Part shown: positions 10,890-23,206 of the stretch, piece by piece | Layout: each line of letters opens with the position of its first letter | Position numbering within the stretch: the stretch's first letter is position 1 | Origin: Gnetum montanum | Taxonomy: Eukaryota > Streptophyta > Gnetopsida > Gnetales > Gnetaceae | Reading direction: 5' to 3' | Length of the DNA stretch: 64,000 bases | Assembly: GCA_015680685.1 (NCBI GenBank) | Contig: MNCI01035621.1 | Span: forward strand, 1,005,105-1,069,104 | Notes under the pieces: model-generated | What the model was told of the DNA's origin: nothing | Databases searched by the model: none | What the model saw: only the letters and a program-made list of their open reading frames with translations | Made by a program: the position numbers and the translations under genes

Positions 10890-12963
10890 AAATAGTGTAT
10901 CAATCCTGATTACCTAGATCTTGGGCTTGAGAGTCTTGTAGACCACATAGCCTCAATAGAAAAACATCTAGAATGGCCTGAAAACCTAGTCAAAACCTTT
11001 GACTTAGAAGTAGGAGACATAATCGAAGACTCTCTAGTTGAGGTTCTATCACAACATACAATGGTGAGAGCAAAACCCTTAAACTAAGTTCCTCACTAGA
11101 GCCTTAATGTGCCCAAGACATCACCAAAGTCTTACAAAATAAAATTAAGGAATTTTCCTAATCATATGAAGATATGCCAAGCCTATATCCACATCTAGTC
11201 TAGCACAACATCATACTAGACCCTAGCATTAGACCAATTAAGTAAAAAGTTTACAAGATTAGACTTGATTTGGCCTTGGCAATTCACGATGAAATCTCAA
11301 AGCTCTACTAAGCAATTTTCGTTAGGGCTATCAATTAAGTAGAATGGGTATCCAACATAGTGTAGTCCCTAAGAAAAATGTGAGTATCTATATTTGCATT
11401 GATTTTTGAGACCTAAATAAAGCAACTAAGGATAACTTCCCTTTGCCTAGTATTGATCAACTTATCAATACTACAGTTAGACATGCCTTGTTATCCTTTA
11501 TGAATGAACTCTTGGGATATAACCAAATTAAGATAAACCTAAAGAACCACCTTAGCAATACCTTTATGACCCCATGGGATTCTTTTTGTTATACCATGAT
11601 GTCCTTTGGCCTTAAGAATGTTGAAGCAACATAGCAAAGAGCCATGACCTATGAATACATGTTAGGCTTGCTTAATGATTACATAGATGACATAGTAGGG
11701 AAGTCTAAGATAGTTGATTATCATGCTAATGACCTAGATCTTGTGCTTAAACAATGCCTTAAGTATGAGATTAGGCTCAATCATAAGAAATGTGTCTTTG
11801 GTGTCAAGACTACTAAGATGCTTGGCTTTGTAGTCTCTAAAGCAAGGATACACGTAGACTTGATAAGGTTAAGGTCATATCAAAATTAGCAGCACATACC
11901 AACCTTAAAGAGATTTTGAGATTACAAGGTAGATTACAATTTATTCATAGGTTTATTGCTAAGCTTACAGATAAGTTGCAACTCATGAAATACTTGCTTA
12001 AGAAAGGAGTTCACTATGAATTGATGGCTCAATGCCAAGAGGCTTTTGAAAACCTTTAGCAAGAGTTGACATAACTATTGACAATCTATCCTCTGCAACA
12101 GGGTAAACCATTTTACATTTATCTCACCATCTCTAATACATCCATTGTCTCTCTACTTTTTTAGAAATTTGATGACAGAGTAGAAATGACTATATACTAC
12201 CCTAGCCATGCATTAGTTGACCATGAGACTTGATACACTAAAGTGAAGAAGTATTGTCTAGTACTAGTCTTCTCTTTGAAGAAATGGAGATACTACCTCT
12301 TCAAAAGTCAATTCAACATAATTTGCAATAACAATATACTTAAAGCCATAACAACCAACATTTACGAAAGCAGTTGTATAGCCCGATGGAAATTCATAAC
12401 CATAGAGTTTGACCTCCATTAGATCTTTCAATCTTTAACAAAAGGTTAAATTATAGACATACAGTCACAATTTCACTTATTTATGACTAAGCATCCATGA
12501 ATCCTAAGTTTCCTACCCCAAAGGTTATGAGGCAGTCATGAACTTCAATGGAGCTTCAACTACCCATGGACATAGTGCTACTACCATCATAACATTTCCA
12601 TCTGATGTCATCGCTCAAAGTAGCCTTGACTAACTTCAACAATAATGAGCAAAATAAGGAGTTACAGAAGGTAAACTTGGATACAATGGAGGAGCGACAT
12701 ATGCAAGTGCTTTCTCACATAAAGTACTATAAAGAAAGGCATAAGTGACAACATCACCATAACTTGACCATGTTAAAGATCAAGCAGGGGAACCTAGTCC
12801 TCAAGGCCATCCATGAGCATGTAAACAAATTCTCAACTAACTGGAAAGGATCCTTTCTTATCACTAGATCCTATGGAAATGGAGAATTTATAATAGCCAA
12901 CATGGATGGGAATGAGCTAGCAAATCTAGTTGATCATTCCTATCTAAAATCATACTACATGTA
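10890..12963 (+). pseudogene. pol: Decayed pol of D: RT, RNase H, integrase C-terminus
   Basis: The start is homologous to the pre-RT segment of E. RT follows with YNQIKINLKN and the catalytic YIDD at about 11670-11690 (LNDYIDDIVGKSK), then the first RNase H and the first half of the second (NFNGAST). Near 12670 the frame jumps from LTNFNNNEQNKELQK straight into the integrase C-terminal domain (GNLVLKAIHEHVNKF ... DHSYLKSYYM, TAG at 12961). The second half of RNase H, the zinc finger and the DDE core are absent, an internal deletion of roughly 1 kb. Many stops and frameshifts occur. It cannot make a working pol. Confidence 0.85.
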
Positions 12964-12994
12964 GGTGAAAACTATCAATAAGAAAGCCTACTCT

Positions 12995-13090
12995 CAATGG
13001 TCCACTATGACATTAAACTAGCAACATGGCCTACCGGGGCCTTAAATTAGTACCATGATCCACCATGACCTTAAACTAGCAACCTTGATG
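12995..13090 (+). repeat. Short-motif array after integrase (element D)
   Basis: Three units (CCACTATGACATTAAACTAG, CTACCGGGGCCTTAAATTAG, CCACCATGACCTTAAACTAG, each a separate unit) start about 40 bp after the pol stop. Position and strand match the arrays of A, B and E. Confidence 0.8.
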
Positions 13091-13149
13091 ACCTAGATAG
13101 CTTGACTCTCATGTGACCTATATGAATTGTAATGTTATAATATGTAGTG

Positions 13150-13214
13150 GTGTTTTGTATTCTTTGTCAGTGGTCAATCCTTCAAGGAACAACAAAGAGG
13201 GGCCATTGAAACAT
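13150..13214 (+). promoter_or_regulatory. PPT with spanning inverted repeat (D)
   Basis: GTGTTTT (13150-13156) and TTTGT face AACAAAGAGGGG (13190-13202) and TGAAACAT (from 13207). The stem is weaker than in A and B, as expected in an older copy, but the layout is identical. Confidence 0.7.
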
Positions 13215-13441
13215 AAAAAAAATTTGCATGTTATAGCCAATATTCATCATGTAGCTTTCAAACCATGAAAGCTAAGGTAAAAGTTCATTATAAATGTGAA
13301 CATTATAATCCAAAATGAGCAATTCTGCATACTTTATAATTTTGGGGCTAAAAGATGCCTCATAAGTGGTCAAAGCTTCATTCCCCAAGTGAAACAAAGT
13401 TACCTAGTGTCTACATTTGGGCTTGCATGTGGCAAAGGCGG

Positions 13442-13464
13442 NNNNNNNNGGGGGGGGGGGGGGG
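13442..13464. other. Assembly gap followed by a G homopolymer
   Basis: Eight Ns are followed by fifteen Gs inside the D LTR. This looks like an unresolved homopolymer; the sequence here should not be interpreted. Confidence 0.95.
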
Positions 13465-14027
13465 TGCAGTGTTCAAAAATGCCTTCTGGAATGCTATAAA
13501 AGGTAACTTCATGGGTTTTATGGAGGTTATACATTTTTCTATGTTGGAAACACATGTAGGGAGTAGATCTCACCTACCCCCAATGTGGAAGGATGGGGGT
13601 TTTGGAAACTTTCTTCCTTTAGCATGGATTCCACATGCACACCATGGAAACCTTCCCCCCTTTAGCATGGAATTTTTTCACCAACATTGACAATTCAATC
13701 CCCCAGCATGGAAGCCACAAAAGCCAAAATTTATCACTTCATGCACTTCAATGTTGACTAGCCACTTTAGGAAGCATGATGGAGAGCCTAGCATCGAGGA
13801 TTCATCTATAGTGTGCAAGGTGTGCCCTAGTTACTATTTATAGTAAACGAAATGGCCATGGAGGAAGCACTTACTATGTATAGTAACATCCCAAATTTGG
13901 GCATCAATCTCACCTAAATTTGGTAGCCAATTGGAAGCCATTTTATAGCCAATTTATAGCCAAAATCACAACCATTTTGTAGCCACATCATTGTCATTTT
14001 ATAGTCCCATCCATGATAGAAAGAACC

Positions 14028-14036
14028 TATAAAAGG
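14028..14036 (+). promoter_or_regulatory. TATA box, D 3' LTR
   Basis: CCTATAAAAGG, about 820 bp into the LTR, where B and C have their TATA boxes. Confidence 0.6.
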
Positions 14037-14797
14037 AAACCTCAACATCATTTATAGGTTTCACAATTTTGACAAGGTTCAGCACTTTATACTCTTTAAC
14101 AATTTTCAAAGAAGAAAACTATAAACCCATTTCTAAGCAACAATTCCACATTCAAGTACTCAAGGATTTTTGTAATCTCCTATGTTTTCATCGTCTTGAA
14201 CCCCATAGTGGAAGCATAATCACCTTGAGATTTGTGGATTTTTAGTGCCAATACTACACTTATGTGATTCCCAAACCTTAGCATGGAGTAATCTGATATC
14301 CAAATTTTCCACTTTTCTCATCCATAGTAGAGATCCAACCTACAGATTTTAGGTTTTAGCAAAGGAGGTGGTTCAATAGCATTAGGAGTAACTTAACATC
14401 TAAATCGTGGAGTAGATCACATCAGCTTCAATGGGCTTTGAATTTCTACATAAGAGAACCCCCTTTCTATGCATTCAAGCATCATTTATATACATTTCTC
14501 TAAATTACTCTTTATCGCATGTTAATAGAGTTTTAAGTTTTGGTTTTGTGTGCAAAAATATATTTGTTTACTATTTGTTTGTTATTCAGATCTGCTATTA
14601 ATTTTTATTTTTTATTTTTTGGATTTTAATTTTATTACCACTCTTTACATATCCTAAGTCCTTGGTTGATTTTCTAGACTAGTTAGGGCATCCCAAATCT
14701 CATTTTTTCTATGAAGGTCCTAGGGATTCGTGGGTTGGGAAAATATTGCATTGAGGATCCTTGATTTTTCTAGTGATTGAGGTTTTTAGTCATAACA

Positions 14798-15741
14798 ACT
14801 ATGCATTCAAACAAGGATAATAGAAGACCCAGCATGGAAGAATCAAATCTAGGATGAAAGGTCCATCCTAGTTACTATTTAGGGTGAATGAAATAACCAT
14901 GAGGGTATGACACTTTCCATATAGGGTAAACCCCTTAAATTTTGGGTACCTACCCCTGGATGTGCTAGAAATTTGTAGCAATTTATAGCTAATTTGTAAC
15001 TCAATTTGTCAACCATTTGTAGCAAATTTGCAGCCCATTTCATGGCCAAACACCTATAAAAACCAAACCCCCATACCATTTTAAGGTTCCACACTTTGAG
15101 CATTTCTAAGCATTTGGCATTCAAGAGCTCTTGCTACCTAGCGGAAACACAACATCTTGAAGCCTTACAACATAGAACCATTGTAGTGTTGTTACAACTA
15201 TTACCCCCCTTTGGATTTGTGAGACTTGGGTGTTAAGGTTGCCCCTCTAGGACACCCAAATTCTAGTGTGGAGTATTTTGGCAAGCCAATCCTTCACATA
15301 TCTCAACCCCAACAATGACCAACATTGTAGATTTTGAGTAGCAACAGAGGAGATTGAATAACATCAAGAGTGACTAAGCATCTAGATCATGAAGTGGATT
15401 CTATTGAATTCAACAAACTCAGAACCCCTACCCAAGTGAACCCCACTTTGCTCTCCTATAGGTGCTTTTGTACACATTTTTGAACTCATTTTTTATTCAT
15501 GTAATAAATTTTATAGTTTCATTTATGTGCAATTTGTATTAGCTTTCAGTTTTTAGATCTACAACATTTTACATTTTTGAAAATCCTATTTTGCAACTAT
15601 CTAAGTCCTTAGGTGATCTATTGGATCATCCAAGGCATCATATATCCCATTTTTTCTTAGAAACCTTGGGTATTCGGGGTTGAGACTATTTGTGGCTAAG
15701 AATCCTTAGCTTTCCAATGGCTAATATTTTTAGTCGCTACA
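14798..15741 (+). repeat. Truncated LTR of the D family
   Basis: It matches the second half of the D LTR (TAGTTACTATTTA..., CCTATAAAAACC at 15053) and ends in GTCGCTACA. The first part is missing: no TGAAAC start follows 14797. Because a PBS comes next, it was a 5' LTR. Confidence 0.7.
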
Positions 15742-15746
15742 CTTTC

Positions 15747-15765
15747 TTAGTACTAGAAGGAGGGA
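15747..15765 (+). promoter_or_regulatory. Degenerate primer binding site
   Basis: TTAGTACTAGAAGGAGGGA lies five bases after the LTR end. It aligns with TGGCGCTAGAAGGAGGG seen in G and has decayed at the first bases. Confidence 0.65.
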
Positions 15766-16778
15766 CTCCACCTGATTTCTTCATTAGTCAACATTGACAT
15801 GCAAGATGTAATTATTATTTTTTTCAACAAGACCTTTGATTTTTAACTAAGATCAACACTATAATTCATCCTCCTCTGTGCCACAAACCCAATGTGGGTG
15901 TCACAGACATTTGGATGTTGGAATTTTCACAACAATTGTTGTGAAACTCCAAGGCTAGTGTTGGTTTTTAGGTCCATTTCCATCCCCATCATATTACCAC
16001 ATTTTCCCAAGGAAGCAAGCATTGGTGGTTCAAATAACCAAACCTCCATCCCTTCTTCATTGTTGTGAAATTTGGTAGCTTGCCAAAACAATATTATGGA
16101 AAGTCCTAGGTTTCCATTTTGGTTGTCAAACTTTTTCCCTTTTTACCAATGTTGAAATAGGAAGCTGTAAGATCCCTCCATCATACCCCCTTCTTAAAGC
16201 CTTCCAACATAGAACCATTGTAGCCCTGTTATCCTTGGTAACCCCCTTTGGGATTTGTGAGCCTTTGATGTCAACGCTACACCTTTGGGATCCAAAAATC
16301 CCAATGTGGAGCATTTTGGCAATCCCAATCCTTCAAATTTCTTAATCCAAGTAGTTACCAATGTTGCAGATTTAGAATAGTAGCAAAGGAGTTTCAATAA
16401 TAGTGAAAGTGGCTAAGCATTTGATCATGATGTGGATTCAATCAGCTTTAACAAACTTGGAACCCTCACCCAAGTGAACTCCCCTTTGCTCTCCTACAGG
16501 GAATTTTGTACATATTTCTAAACTCATTATTTATTCATTAAATAAATTTTATAGTTTCTTTTATGTGTAATTTGTATTTGGTTAGAGTTTCCAGATCTCC
16601 AATTTCTTACATTTTTCATAACCTTGTTTTGCACCCCACTAAGTCCTTGGACGATATACTAGACTATCCAGGGCACCCTAAATCCTAATTTTTCGTAGAG
16701 ACCCTAGGGATTTTGGGTTAAGGTTTTTCATGCCTAAGAATTCTTTTCTTTCCAACAATCAATATTTTAGTCACTATA
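15766..16778 (+). repeat. Leader remnant and second LTR fragment (D family)
   Basis: A leader stub with no gag frame is followed, from about 16150, by a second copy of the terminal ~600 bp of the LTR (CCAACATAGAACCATTGTAG..., ending TTAGTCACTATA). Together with the preceding fragment this is a collapsed LTR-leader-LTR relic. Confidence 0.6.
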
Positions 16779-17623
16779 AAGAGATGTTGGTCTTGGACTA
16801 TTGTCATAGTGAAATGGATTTAAATTTATGTATGTTGGATAGATTCCTGGAACCGTATGTTGACATGTTTGTAGATTTTGGTTTCCTTGATAGATAGATG
16901 ATCTTAGATGTTGTAGTTTTTTGATGCTTCAATATGTTTTTCACTAATTGTATTTGTAGGTACCATCTCCTACTTAGCCCCATGAGATCTATTCTTGATT
17001 TAGTTGGAAGAAGGCAATAAGGTTTCTCAATCAATAGTAGCTGATATTTTTGTTTTATGTCAAGCTAGGAAGAGCATGAAGTATATGTGGTACTTTGATG
17101 ATTTCATGATACTTGATGAAGCTATACATTTTTTAGAGATTTATATACTAATCATTATGTAGATGTATATTAATTGGATTCACATGATTAACCTTAATTA
17201 ATATTCCTTATATAGAAGATGAATTATGTATTAAGGATGATCTCATATCTTTTTTGGATATTATCATATTTTCTTTGTAAGATTTTGAAGATGTTTTGAT
17301 ATTTCTTGTTAATATATTTTTATAATTTAAATGTTTATTACATGCATATATTTTGATGTTAACATTTGAGGATATAATTCATTCACAGTATCATTTCATT
17401 ATTCAATCTCATCCATACAATTTTGATCATGGATTTCCCATAATTCTTTCTTCCTTTCACTACATTACAATGATTCAATTTCATTACTTTACCTTCTTAA
17501 CCACTCTTTGTTACTTGTTCTTACCACATATAATGCTCTTCATCCTAAGGGTAGGAAGGAGGGTGTTACAAGTTGGTAATTTCCTCATTTCTTGTAGTAT
17601 GTTCAGTGATAGCAGGAGCAAGA
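16779..17623. other. AT-rich sequence, nothing recognised
   Basis: No protein similarity, LTR end or repeat structure is evident. It is the left flank of element C and should continue at 26658 on the other side. Confidence 0.4.
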
Positions 17624-18140
17624 TGAAACACCACCAATTTCGAGCTTCAACATTGCAATTGCATTTTTTTCTAAGTGTAAAAACTTGGCAAATTCTTCTA
17701 AGTGCTAGTGATACACTCTCGAGCGTAGCCAGTGTAGCATAGAAGAAGACCAAATTTGTGCCAGTGTAGCGTAGCCAGTGTATTCTTCTACGCTCTAGAG
17801 CATAGCAAATGTAGCTAGTGCTAGACATCAAATTCAAAATTTTTCTAAGTGTTGGGTTATGCTCTAGAGCATAGATAGCATAGAACTGTAGAGAAGTCTC
17901 CAACAGCCTCCAAAAGCCTCTAGAGCTTGGCATCAACCTTCACCTTAGCTCCAACACTCCTCCAAAAAAGCAAGATCAAAAATTTGCATTTCTCTTCCAC
18001 TTCCTGTTTATCCCAAATTGTACCTTTTCTCTAGAGTGTAGTCATCTTCAAACCTAGAAAATTTTATAAATTTTTCTTGTAGTCCCACATACTACACTAC
18101 CACATGGCATCCAATCCATGTTTTGTGCTAACCCTAGTGC

Positions 18141-18150
18141 TATAAATACC
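18141..18150 (+). promoter_or_regulatory. TATA box, C 5' LTR
   Basis: GTGCTATAAATACCC, about 517 bp from the LTR start; the 3' LTR has it at 25914. Confidence 0.7.
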
Positions 18151-18169
18151 CTTGGACCTCCAACATTTT

Positions 18170-18312
18170 AACTGTTGGCATTCCTAGGTGGTTGGCATTC
18201 TCAAATGGTTGGCATTCCCTAACTATTGGCATTCCCAAAATGTTGACATTCCCTAGTGGTTGGCATTCCTTGGACATGAGCATTTTCAAGCACTTGGAAT
18301 TTGGCATTTTAG
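18170..18312 (+). repeat. TTGGCATTCC tandem repeats in C LTR
   Basis: Six or more imperfect ~20-nt units of GGTTGGCATTCCC lie just downstream of the TATA box, in the presumed R/U5 RNA. The 3' LTR has the same array at 25945-26065. Confidence 0.75.
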
Positions 18313-18892
18313 CATCTTGGCACATAAGTTTGTGGGTGAACAAGACACAGAGCACACCACACTATTAGAGAGGTAGATGTGTACATCACAGTCCACTGCA
18401 AAACATTGCAAAACATTGCATGGTATACTATAGTGACCAACCTAGTAGGCACGATTCATCATGATGAGTGCCAAACTTCATGGATCAACACCACCAAGAC
18501 TATGACTATGATTCCGCTACACCTTTTGTACATTATGTACCTTCTAAGACCCTTTTGGAGTTAACTACACTTTCATTTGGGGTGGTGTTCCATTTCTCTC
18601 TCTCATTTCTAGCATTTTCTTAGATTTTTCTTACATATTTATGCACTTTTTCATGTGTTGTCATGCTGTACTAAATATTTTTTGCATTTGCATTTTGGCT
18701 AATCATATTAGCCCCCAGTTGTACCCACTATGTCAATTGCAATTGGCAAAGTTCCTATTCAGTTGACAAGACCATTTAGGGTGCTCTACCTTTGTTTCCA
18801 GCAAGGCCCTTGCACGGAAGTGGGGTTAAGGCTATTTGTCTATTGATCCCTTGGTGATTTCAGCCACCAAAATTTTTGATCATTACAGTTCT

Positions 18893-18911
18893 TTTGGTGC
18901 TAGGAGGTACT
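18893..18911 (+). promoter_or_regulatory. Primer binding site, element C
   Basis: TTTGGTGCTAGGAGGTAC lies five bases after the LTR end. It is a mutated form of TGGCGCTAGAAGGAGGG, which is complementary to the 3' end of plant tRNA-Asn as I remember it. Confidence 0.65.
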
Positions 18912-19079
18912 CATCATTTCCTTCTGCATTTTCTAATTTTTGTTCCATGTGCTCTCTCCACCATCGATTGGTGTAGATTGGTCCCAATTGTTGATTCCTT
19001 TGGAATCCCACAAGATAAAAGCCCAAACATATCCATTGCATTCAAAACTCTAGATGTTTAAAAGATCATAACAAGTTCT

Positions 19080-19385
19080 TGAAGCATAGTAGCCTCCAGC
19101 ATAGCAAGCATAGCAGCAAAGTTAGCCATTTTAGTAGCTTTCACAGTTAGCAATTTTTACTGCATTTCCATACTTAGCACTTTTTTTGCATTTTCATACT
19201 TAGCCAAATTTTCATAGTTTGATACTTAAAAAATTTTCTACAATTTTACACTTAGTCAATTTTATTTTATTTTTTGCAGTTTCCATACATAGCCATTTTT
19301 TTTGCATTTTCATACTTAGCCATTTTTTTGGTACCGGTAGACTTAGTCATTTTTTTGTAGTTTTTAGAGTTATCCATTTTTTGTA
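19080..19385 (+). repeat. Leader repeats, element C
   Basis: About eight imperfect units of CATACTTAGCCATTTTTTTG at 30-40 nt spacing fill the untranslated leader between PBS and gag. No coding frame. Confidence 0.7.
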
Positions 19386-20040
19386 AACAACAACTCTCAC
19401 AACCTAATCTATAAATATGAATTTAGATCAACCTTCAATGTTAGTGTCTAACACATTTGACACCATGATCGATCCAAAGTGTGTCATGCAAAGCCATGAA
19501 CAATACAATTTTGTTTGTGCCAAAATCCAAGTAGGATTACTAGTGGATCACATTGACCTAGAGGCAAAACAAGATTATGAATGAGTCCATCAGGATAGAT
19601 GGGAGTACAACCCCTCCTTTTTCAACATAATCCCATTCATGTAGTCCTACCACCAACTATTGTCCCAACTCACTCATGCAAATAAGCATGATGCAGCGAA
19701 AACCTATGAGGAACCCTCATGAGAGGAAGAAGATGAGTTCGAGGCTTACTCCAAATGCGAGAGCCCCCTCTACATTGTCTTCCAACAACCGCTCCCTAGT
19801 ATGGCCCCTCCTTAGTTCAGTTCACCTATTCTCTTTGAGATGGTGACCATGCCAATTCAGCCTTCCTTGCAAGAAACCACTGCATTTGCACAACCCTATG
19901 CTCACAAAAGCACCAGCTCTCAACCCTAGATGACTCAGGCATCCTACATCCCACTTATCTCATTAGCATTCATAGTGTCCATCCAACCCACTCGTGTGTG
20001 GCGTACCTCAATCACTACATCCATCACTCAACTAATTCAT

Positions 20041-20110
20041 CAACAATCATTTGCTACGACGTTAAATTGACAAACACCATATGCTATGATGTTAAATTGG
20101 CAAACTCCGC
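20041..20110 (+). repeat. Short-motif units inside C gag
   Basis: Two units (TGCTACGACGTTAAATTGAC and TGCTATGATGTTAAATTGGC) about 36 nt apart lie within gag, outside the usual post-protease position. Confidence 0.6.
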
Positions 20111-21535
20111 AACCAACAATCCAACCCTATGTCATACACCCAACGCAAGCCTAGCCACTACAACTAACTGGCACATCCCTAAGCTTGGATTAGGCATTCT
20201 AGTTGATCCAAATCTTGATAGAGAAGATCAAATAACTCAAGGCTACTACCTCTGTAACTATCAAGGTGGTGGACTTCTACCAGGATGATCTCATAAGTCC
20301 TATGGTACCACCTCTAACTCTCCCAACTAGGGTCCAGTTGCCTCAACTCACTAAGTACAATGGTGAAGGGAATCCCAATGCACACTTGGTCACATTTTGA
20401 TCTAAGTGCCTACTTCTTCAAGCCTAGCTACATGCCATCATGTGTGTGTTCCCCATGTTACTCACTAGCAAGGCCTTAGACTAGTACCGTGTGCTACCCA
20501 TGGCCTCAATCTCCTCCCTAGAGGACCTTCTTAGCTAGTTTGTGACATACTTTAGGTACAACCTAAAGCCTTAAGAAACCCTTGATGAGCTCATGTAAGT
20601 CAAGAAAGGGTCCCTAGAGCTCATGCCAAAATTCCTCCAACATTGGAATGCCACATTGAGCAAAATGTGTGAATCCCTAGTAGAGACATATCTACTAATC
20701 ATCTTAAAGGATGCAGTGAATGGCTTCATCAAGTCCAAACTATATTACCTAGACATGAAGTCCCTCAGCCAAGCCTTTGCCCAAATGAAGGGCATAGAAG
20801 AAGCAGCCCAAGTTAGTAATGACTCAACGTAGGTGGCCTATAGAAACCAACATGTGCACAAGCAAAAGAAAATAGTGGAAATAGTGGCTACAAGAACAAA
20901 AGAAACCAACCAAGGCCCAATAGCTAAGACGCCCATAGCCCTAGCTCACAAAGCCACCAAATCTGGTGCCAACTTACCTACATTAGTAGGGGCCACCCCA
21001 AGGCCCAACTTTGAGTGTAAGGATTGATCAAATTATACACCACTACTGATGGAATCCTTTGAATTACTTGAGCAACTCTTGAAAGTCGAGTAAATCCAAC
21101 ACAAACACATATCAAATATTGCCCATAAAAAACATGATAGGTACTACAAAATACTAAGGAATCCCACCTTAGTAGTACCAAACGAGCCCTTAGTCCCACA
21201 ACATTTCCAACCGCACCAATACTATCATTACCACCAGATGTCTAGTCATGATACAGAAAACTATCATGCTTTGTAGGATGACTTGCAAAGAATGAGAGAA
21301 TAAGGCCAACTGGTGCTCAACATAGTGAGCCAATTGAACAGAAATGATGCCCCCTATGTCTTAAAATTTATTAGCATAGATGGAAATTCTAAACTTGTGC
21401 AACAATATTTTGTGATCCACATGCCTCCTAACAAGGCAAGGATTCCCTTGGCCTCGATAAGCATGAGGTCCTCCTTTGTTATCAAAGTGCCACCTTGGGC
21501 ACCCACAACACCCTTTGTGGTCAAGGTCCCATAGT

Positions 21536-22110
21536 AATCATCCACTAAGACATTAAACTAGCAACCAACCCAATCATCCACTAAGATGTTAAACTAGAAA
21601 GCAAATAAATCATCTGCTAATACATGAAACTAGCAACCATAGTAATCATCCACTAAGATATTAAACTAGCATAATGCAACAACAACAACAGCCACTAAGC
21701 AACCTTTTGTCATCAAGGTGCCACAACAGGTTGGCCATGCAACAACTCCTAAATCATTGTTTGTCATAAGGATGTCACAACATGATGGCCCCTCACCTAC
21801 CCGAAGCCCAATAGTGGGCAAAATCATGGTCCCTTCTCCTTCAAGGGTCAATCCCACTAGCAACCTAGGTAGGCCTACCAAAAGGTAAAGTAAGATGATG
21901 AACAAGAACCTCACAACCCCCATGGTTGAAACAAAGGCCATAACTAGCAAGCAACAATTAAACACTATGGCCCTTGCCTCCAAGAAAGGCAAGGGCCATA
22001 GTGATGTTAAACACTATGATGTTAAACTAGAAACCAAATAAATCATCTGCTAATACATGAAACTAGCAACCATAGTAATCGTCCACTAAGATATTAAACT
22101 AGCATAATGC
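21536..22110 (+). repeat. Short-motif units in the C gag-PR spacer
   Basis: Several units of CATCCACTAAGATGTTAAAC-TAG type lie at 21540-21676 and again, through the 433-bp duplication, at 22015-22104. Confidence 0.7.
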
Positions 22111-22442
22111 AACAACAACAACAACCACTAAGCAACCTTTTATCATCAAGGTGCCACAACGGGTTGGCCATGCAACAACTCCTAAATCACTGTTTGTCAT
22201 AAGGATGTCACAATATGATGGCCCCTCACCTACCCGAATCCCAATAGTGAGCAAAATCTTGGTCCCTTCTCCTTCAAGGGTCAATCCCACTAGCAACCTA
22301 GGTAGGCCTACCAAAAGGTAAAGTAAAATGATGAACAAGAACCTCACAACCCCCATGGTTGAAGCAAAGGCCATAACCAATAAGCAACAATTAAACACTA
22401 TGGCCCTTGCCTCCAAGAAAGCCAAACAATCCAAGCCCAAGT
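21577..22442 (+). repeat. 433-bp tandem duplication in C
   Basis: GTTAAACTAGAAA at 21588 recurs at 22021, and the following text (AGCATAATGCAACAACAAC ... GGCCCTTGCCTCCAAGAAA) matches almost base for base at a 433-bp offset. The duplication begins and ends near motif units. Confidence 0.9.
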
Positions 22443-23206
22443 CCCCTCCATGAGAGATCCATCTCTCAAGTTGCATGAAGGAAGTCAAGGCCAACACAAT
22501 GACCAATAACAAGGACTTTGTAGTTTCACTAACCTAGGTGAAAGAAATGCTCAAGTAAAAGAACATAATTTTGAGCTTATATGAATTGGTCATAATCTCA
22601 TCTACTCAACGCCGAGAATTGGTTTAAATGTTGGCCTCCATTCTTATTACAGAGGACATCCCTGTAGATGAGGCATCCATCTGTGCAATGATGTTTTTCC
22701 ATGCACAACAAGAATTAGGTTCAACACCCCTAGCATTCCACGATGATGTAGTCAAGGTTAAGCTTGAACAAGGAGAAGTTACCATAGCTCCATTATCCAT
22801 TAGCATACCTGTTGGGTAGTGTATCATTGGCAGAGTGCATGTCGACGATGTTATAGCAACAAACGTAGTCTTGTACTACATCATCAACAAGCTAGGCTTG
22901 GCATACAAAATTAGGCCAAACAAAACCACGTGTCTAAAATCATTCAATGGATCACACATTGTTGTCAAAGCTACAATAAACTTAGCCTTTTTGGTAGGAG
23001 ATCAATTACCCACCAGCGTAGATTTTACTGTCATAGAGGAGATGCCAGGCTTCAACATGATCCTAGATAGGCCTTGGCTAGCCCAACTATGGGCTATCTC
23101 ATTTCCCATCCACCAGGAAGTCCACCTTCTATACGAAGGTGGTCAAGTTATCATCCATGGTGATAACTCCTCCTTTCTAGCTATCTACAACATAGACATG
23201 GCATAA

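Larger units (their letters stand above)
13207..14797 (+). repeat. 3' LTR of element D
   Basis: About 1591 bp from TGAAACAT to AGTCATAACA. U3 carries AGCATGG words (13570-13720), a TATA box lies at 14028, and the end is homologous to the U5 block of B and C (AAGTCCTTGGTTGAT ... GGATCC). An 8-base gap of N lies at 13442-13449. Confidence 0.8.
17624..18887 (+). repeat. 5' LTR of element C
   Basis: It runs from TGAAACACCACC to ATCATTACA. U3 (17700-17890) has palindromes around CTCTAGAGC, for example CTACGCTCTAGAGCATAG near 17790. A TATA box is at 18141, then a tandem TTGGCATTCC array. U5 ends in the lineage block (GTTGACAAGACCATTTAGGG). Confidence 0.9.
19417..23206 (+). pseudogene. gag: Gag-protease of element C (decayed)
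   Basis: The start MNLDQPSML aligns in position with MDSLYTT of B and G. It is followed by EQYNFVCAKIQ, the capsid core (LPQLTKYNGEGNPNAHL, SKALDYR-like, MPKFLQHWNATLSKMCES) and FIKSKLYYLDMKSL. Capsid assembly is the expected role. A zinc-knuckle-like region follows (YYHYHQMSSHDTENYHAL), but its first Cys is Tyr. Protease occupies 22835-23206 (VHVDDVIATNVV ... GFNMILDRPWLAQL), with the Gly after the catalytic Asp pair lost. Stops are numerous and mostly TAG. A 433-bp tandem duplication interrupts the gag-PR spacer. Confidence 0.85.

Noticed and set aside
13441-13464. G-run as a quadruplex or PPT
   Set aside because: It adjoins an N gap and lies inside the LTR, so it is best taken as an assembly problem.
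17353-17936. 129- and 141-residue frames around the start of element C
   Set aside because: They cross the LTR boundary and encode no recognisable domain; chance frames in AT-rich DNA.
21666-22512. Minus-strand frames of 108 and 137 residues in element C
   Set aside because: They are the complement of the duplicated gag-PR spacer, hydrophobic by composition, with no domain pattern.
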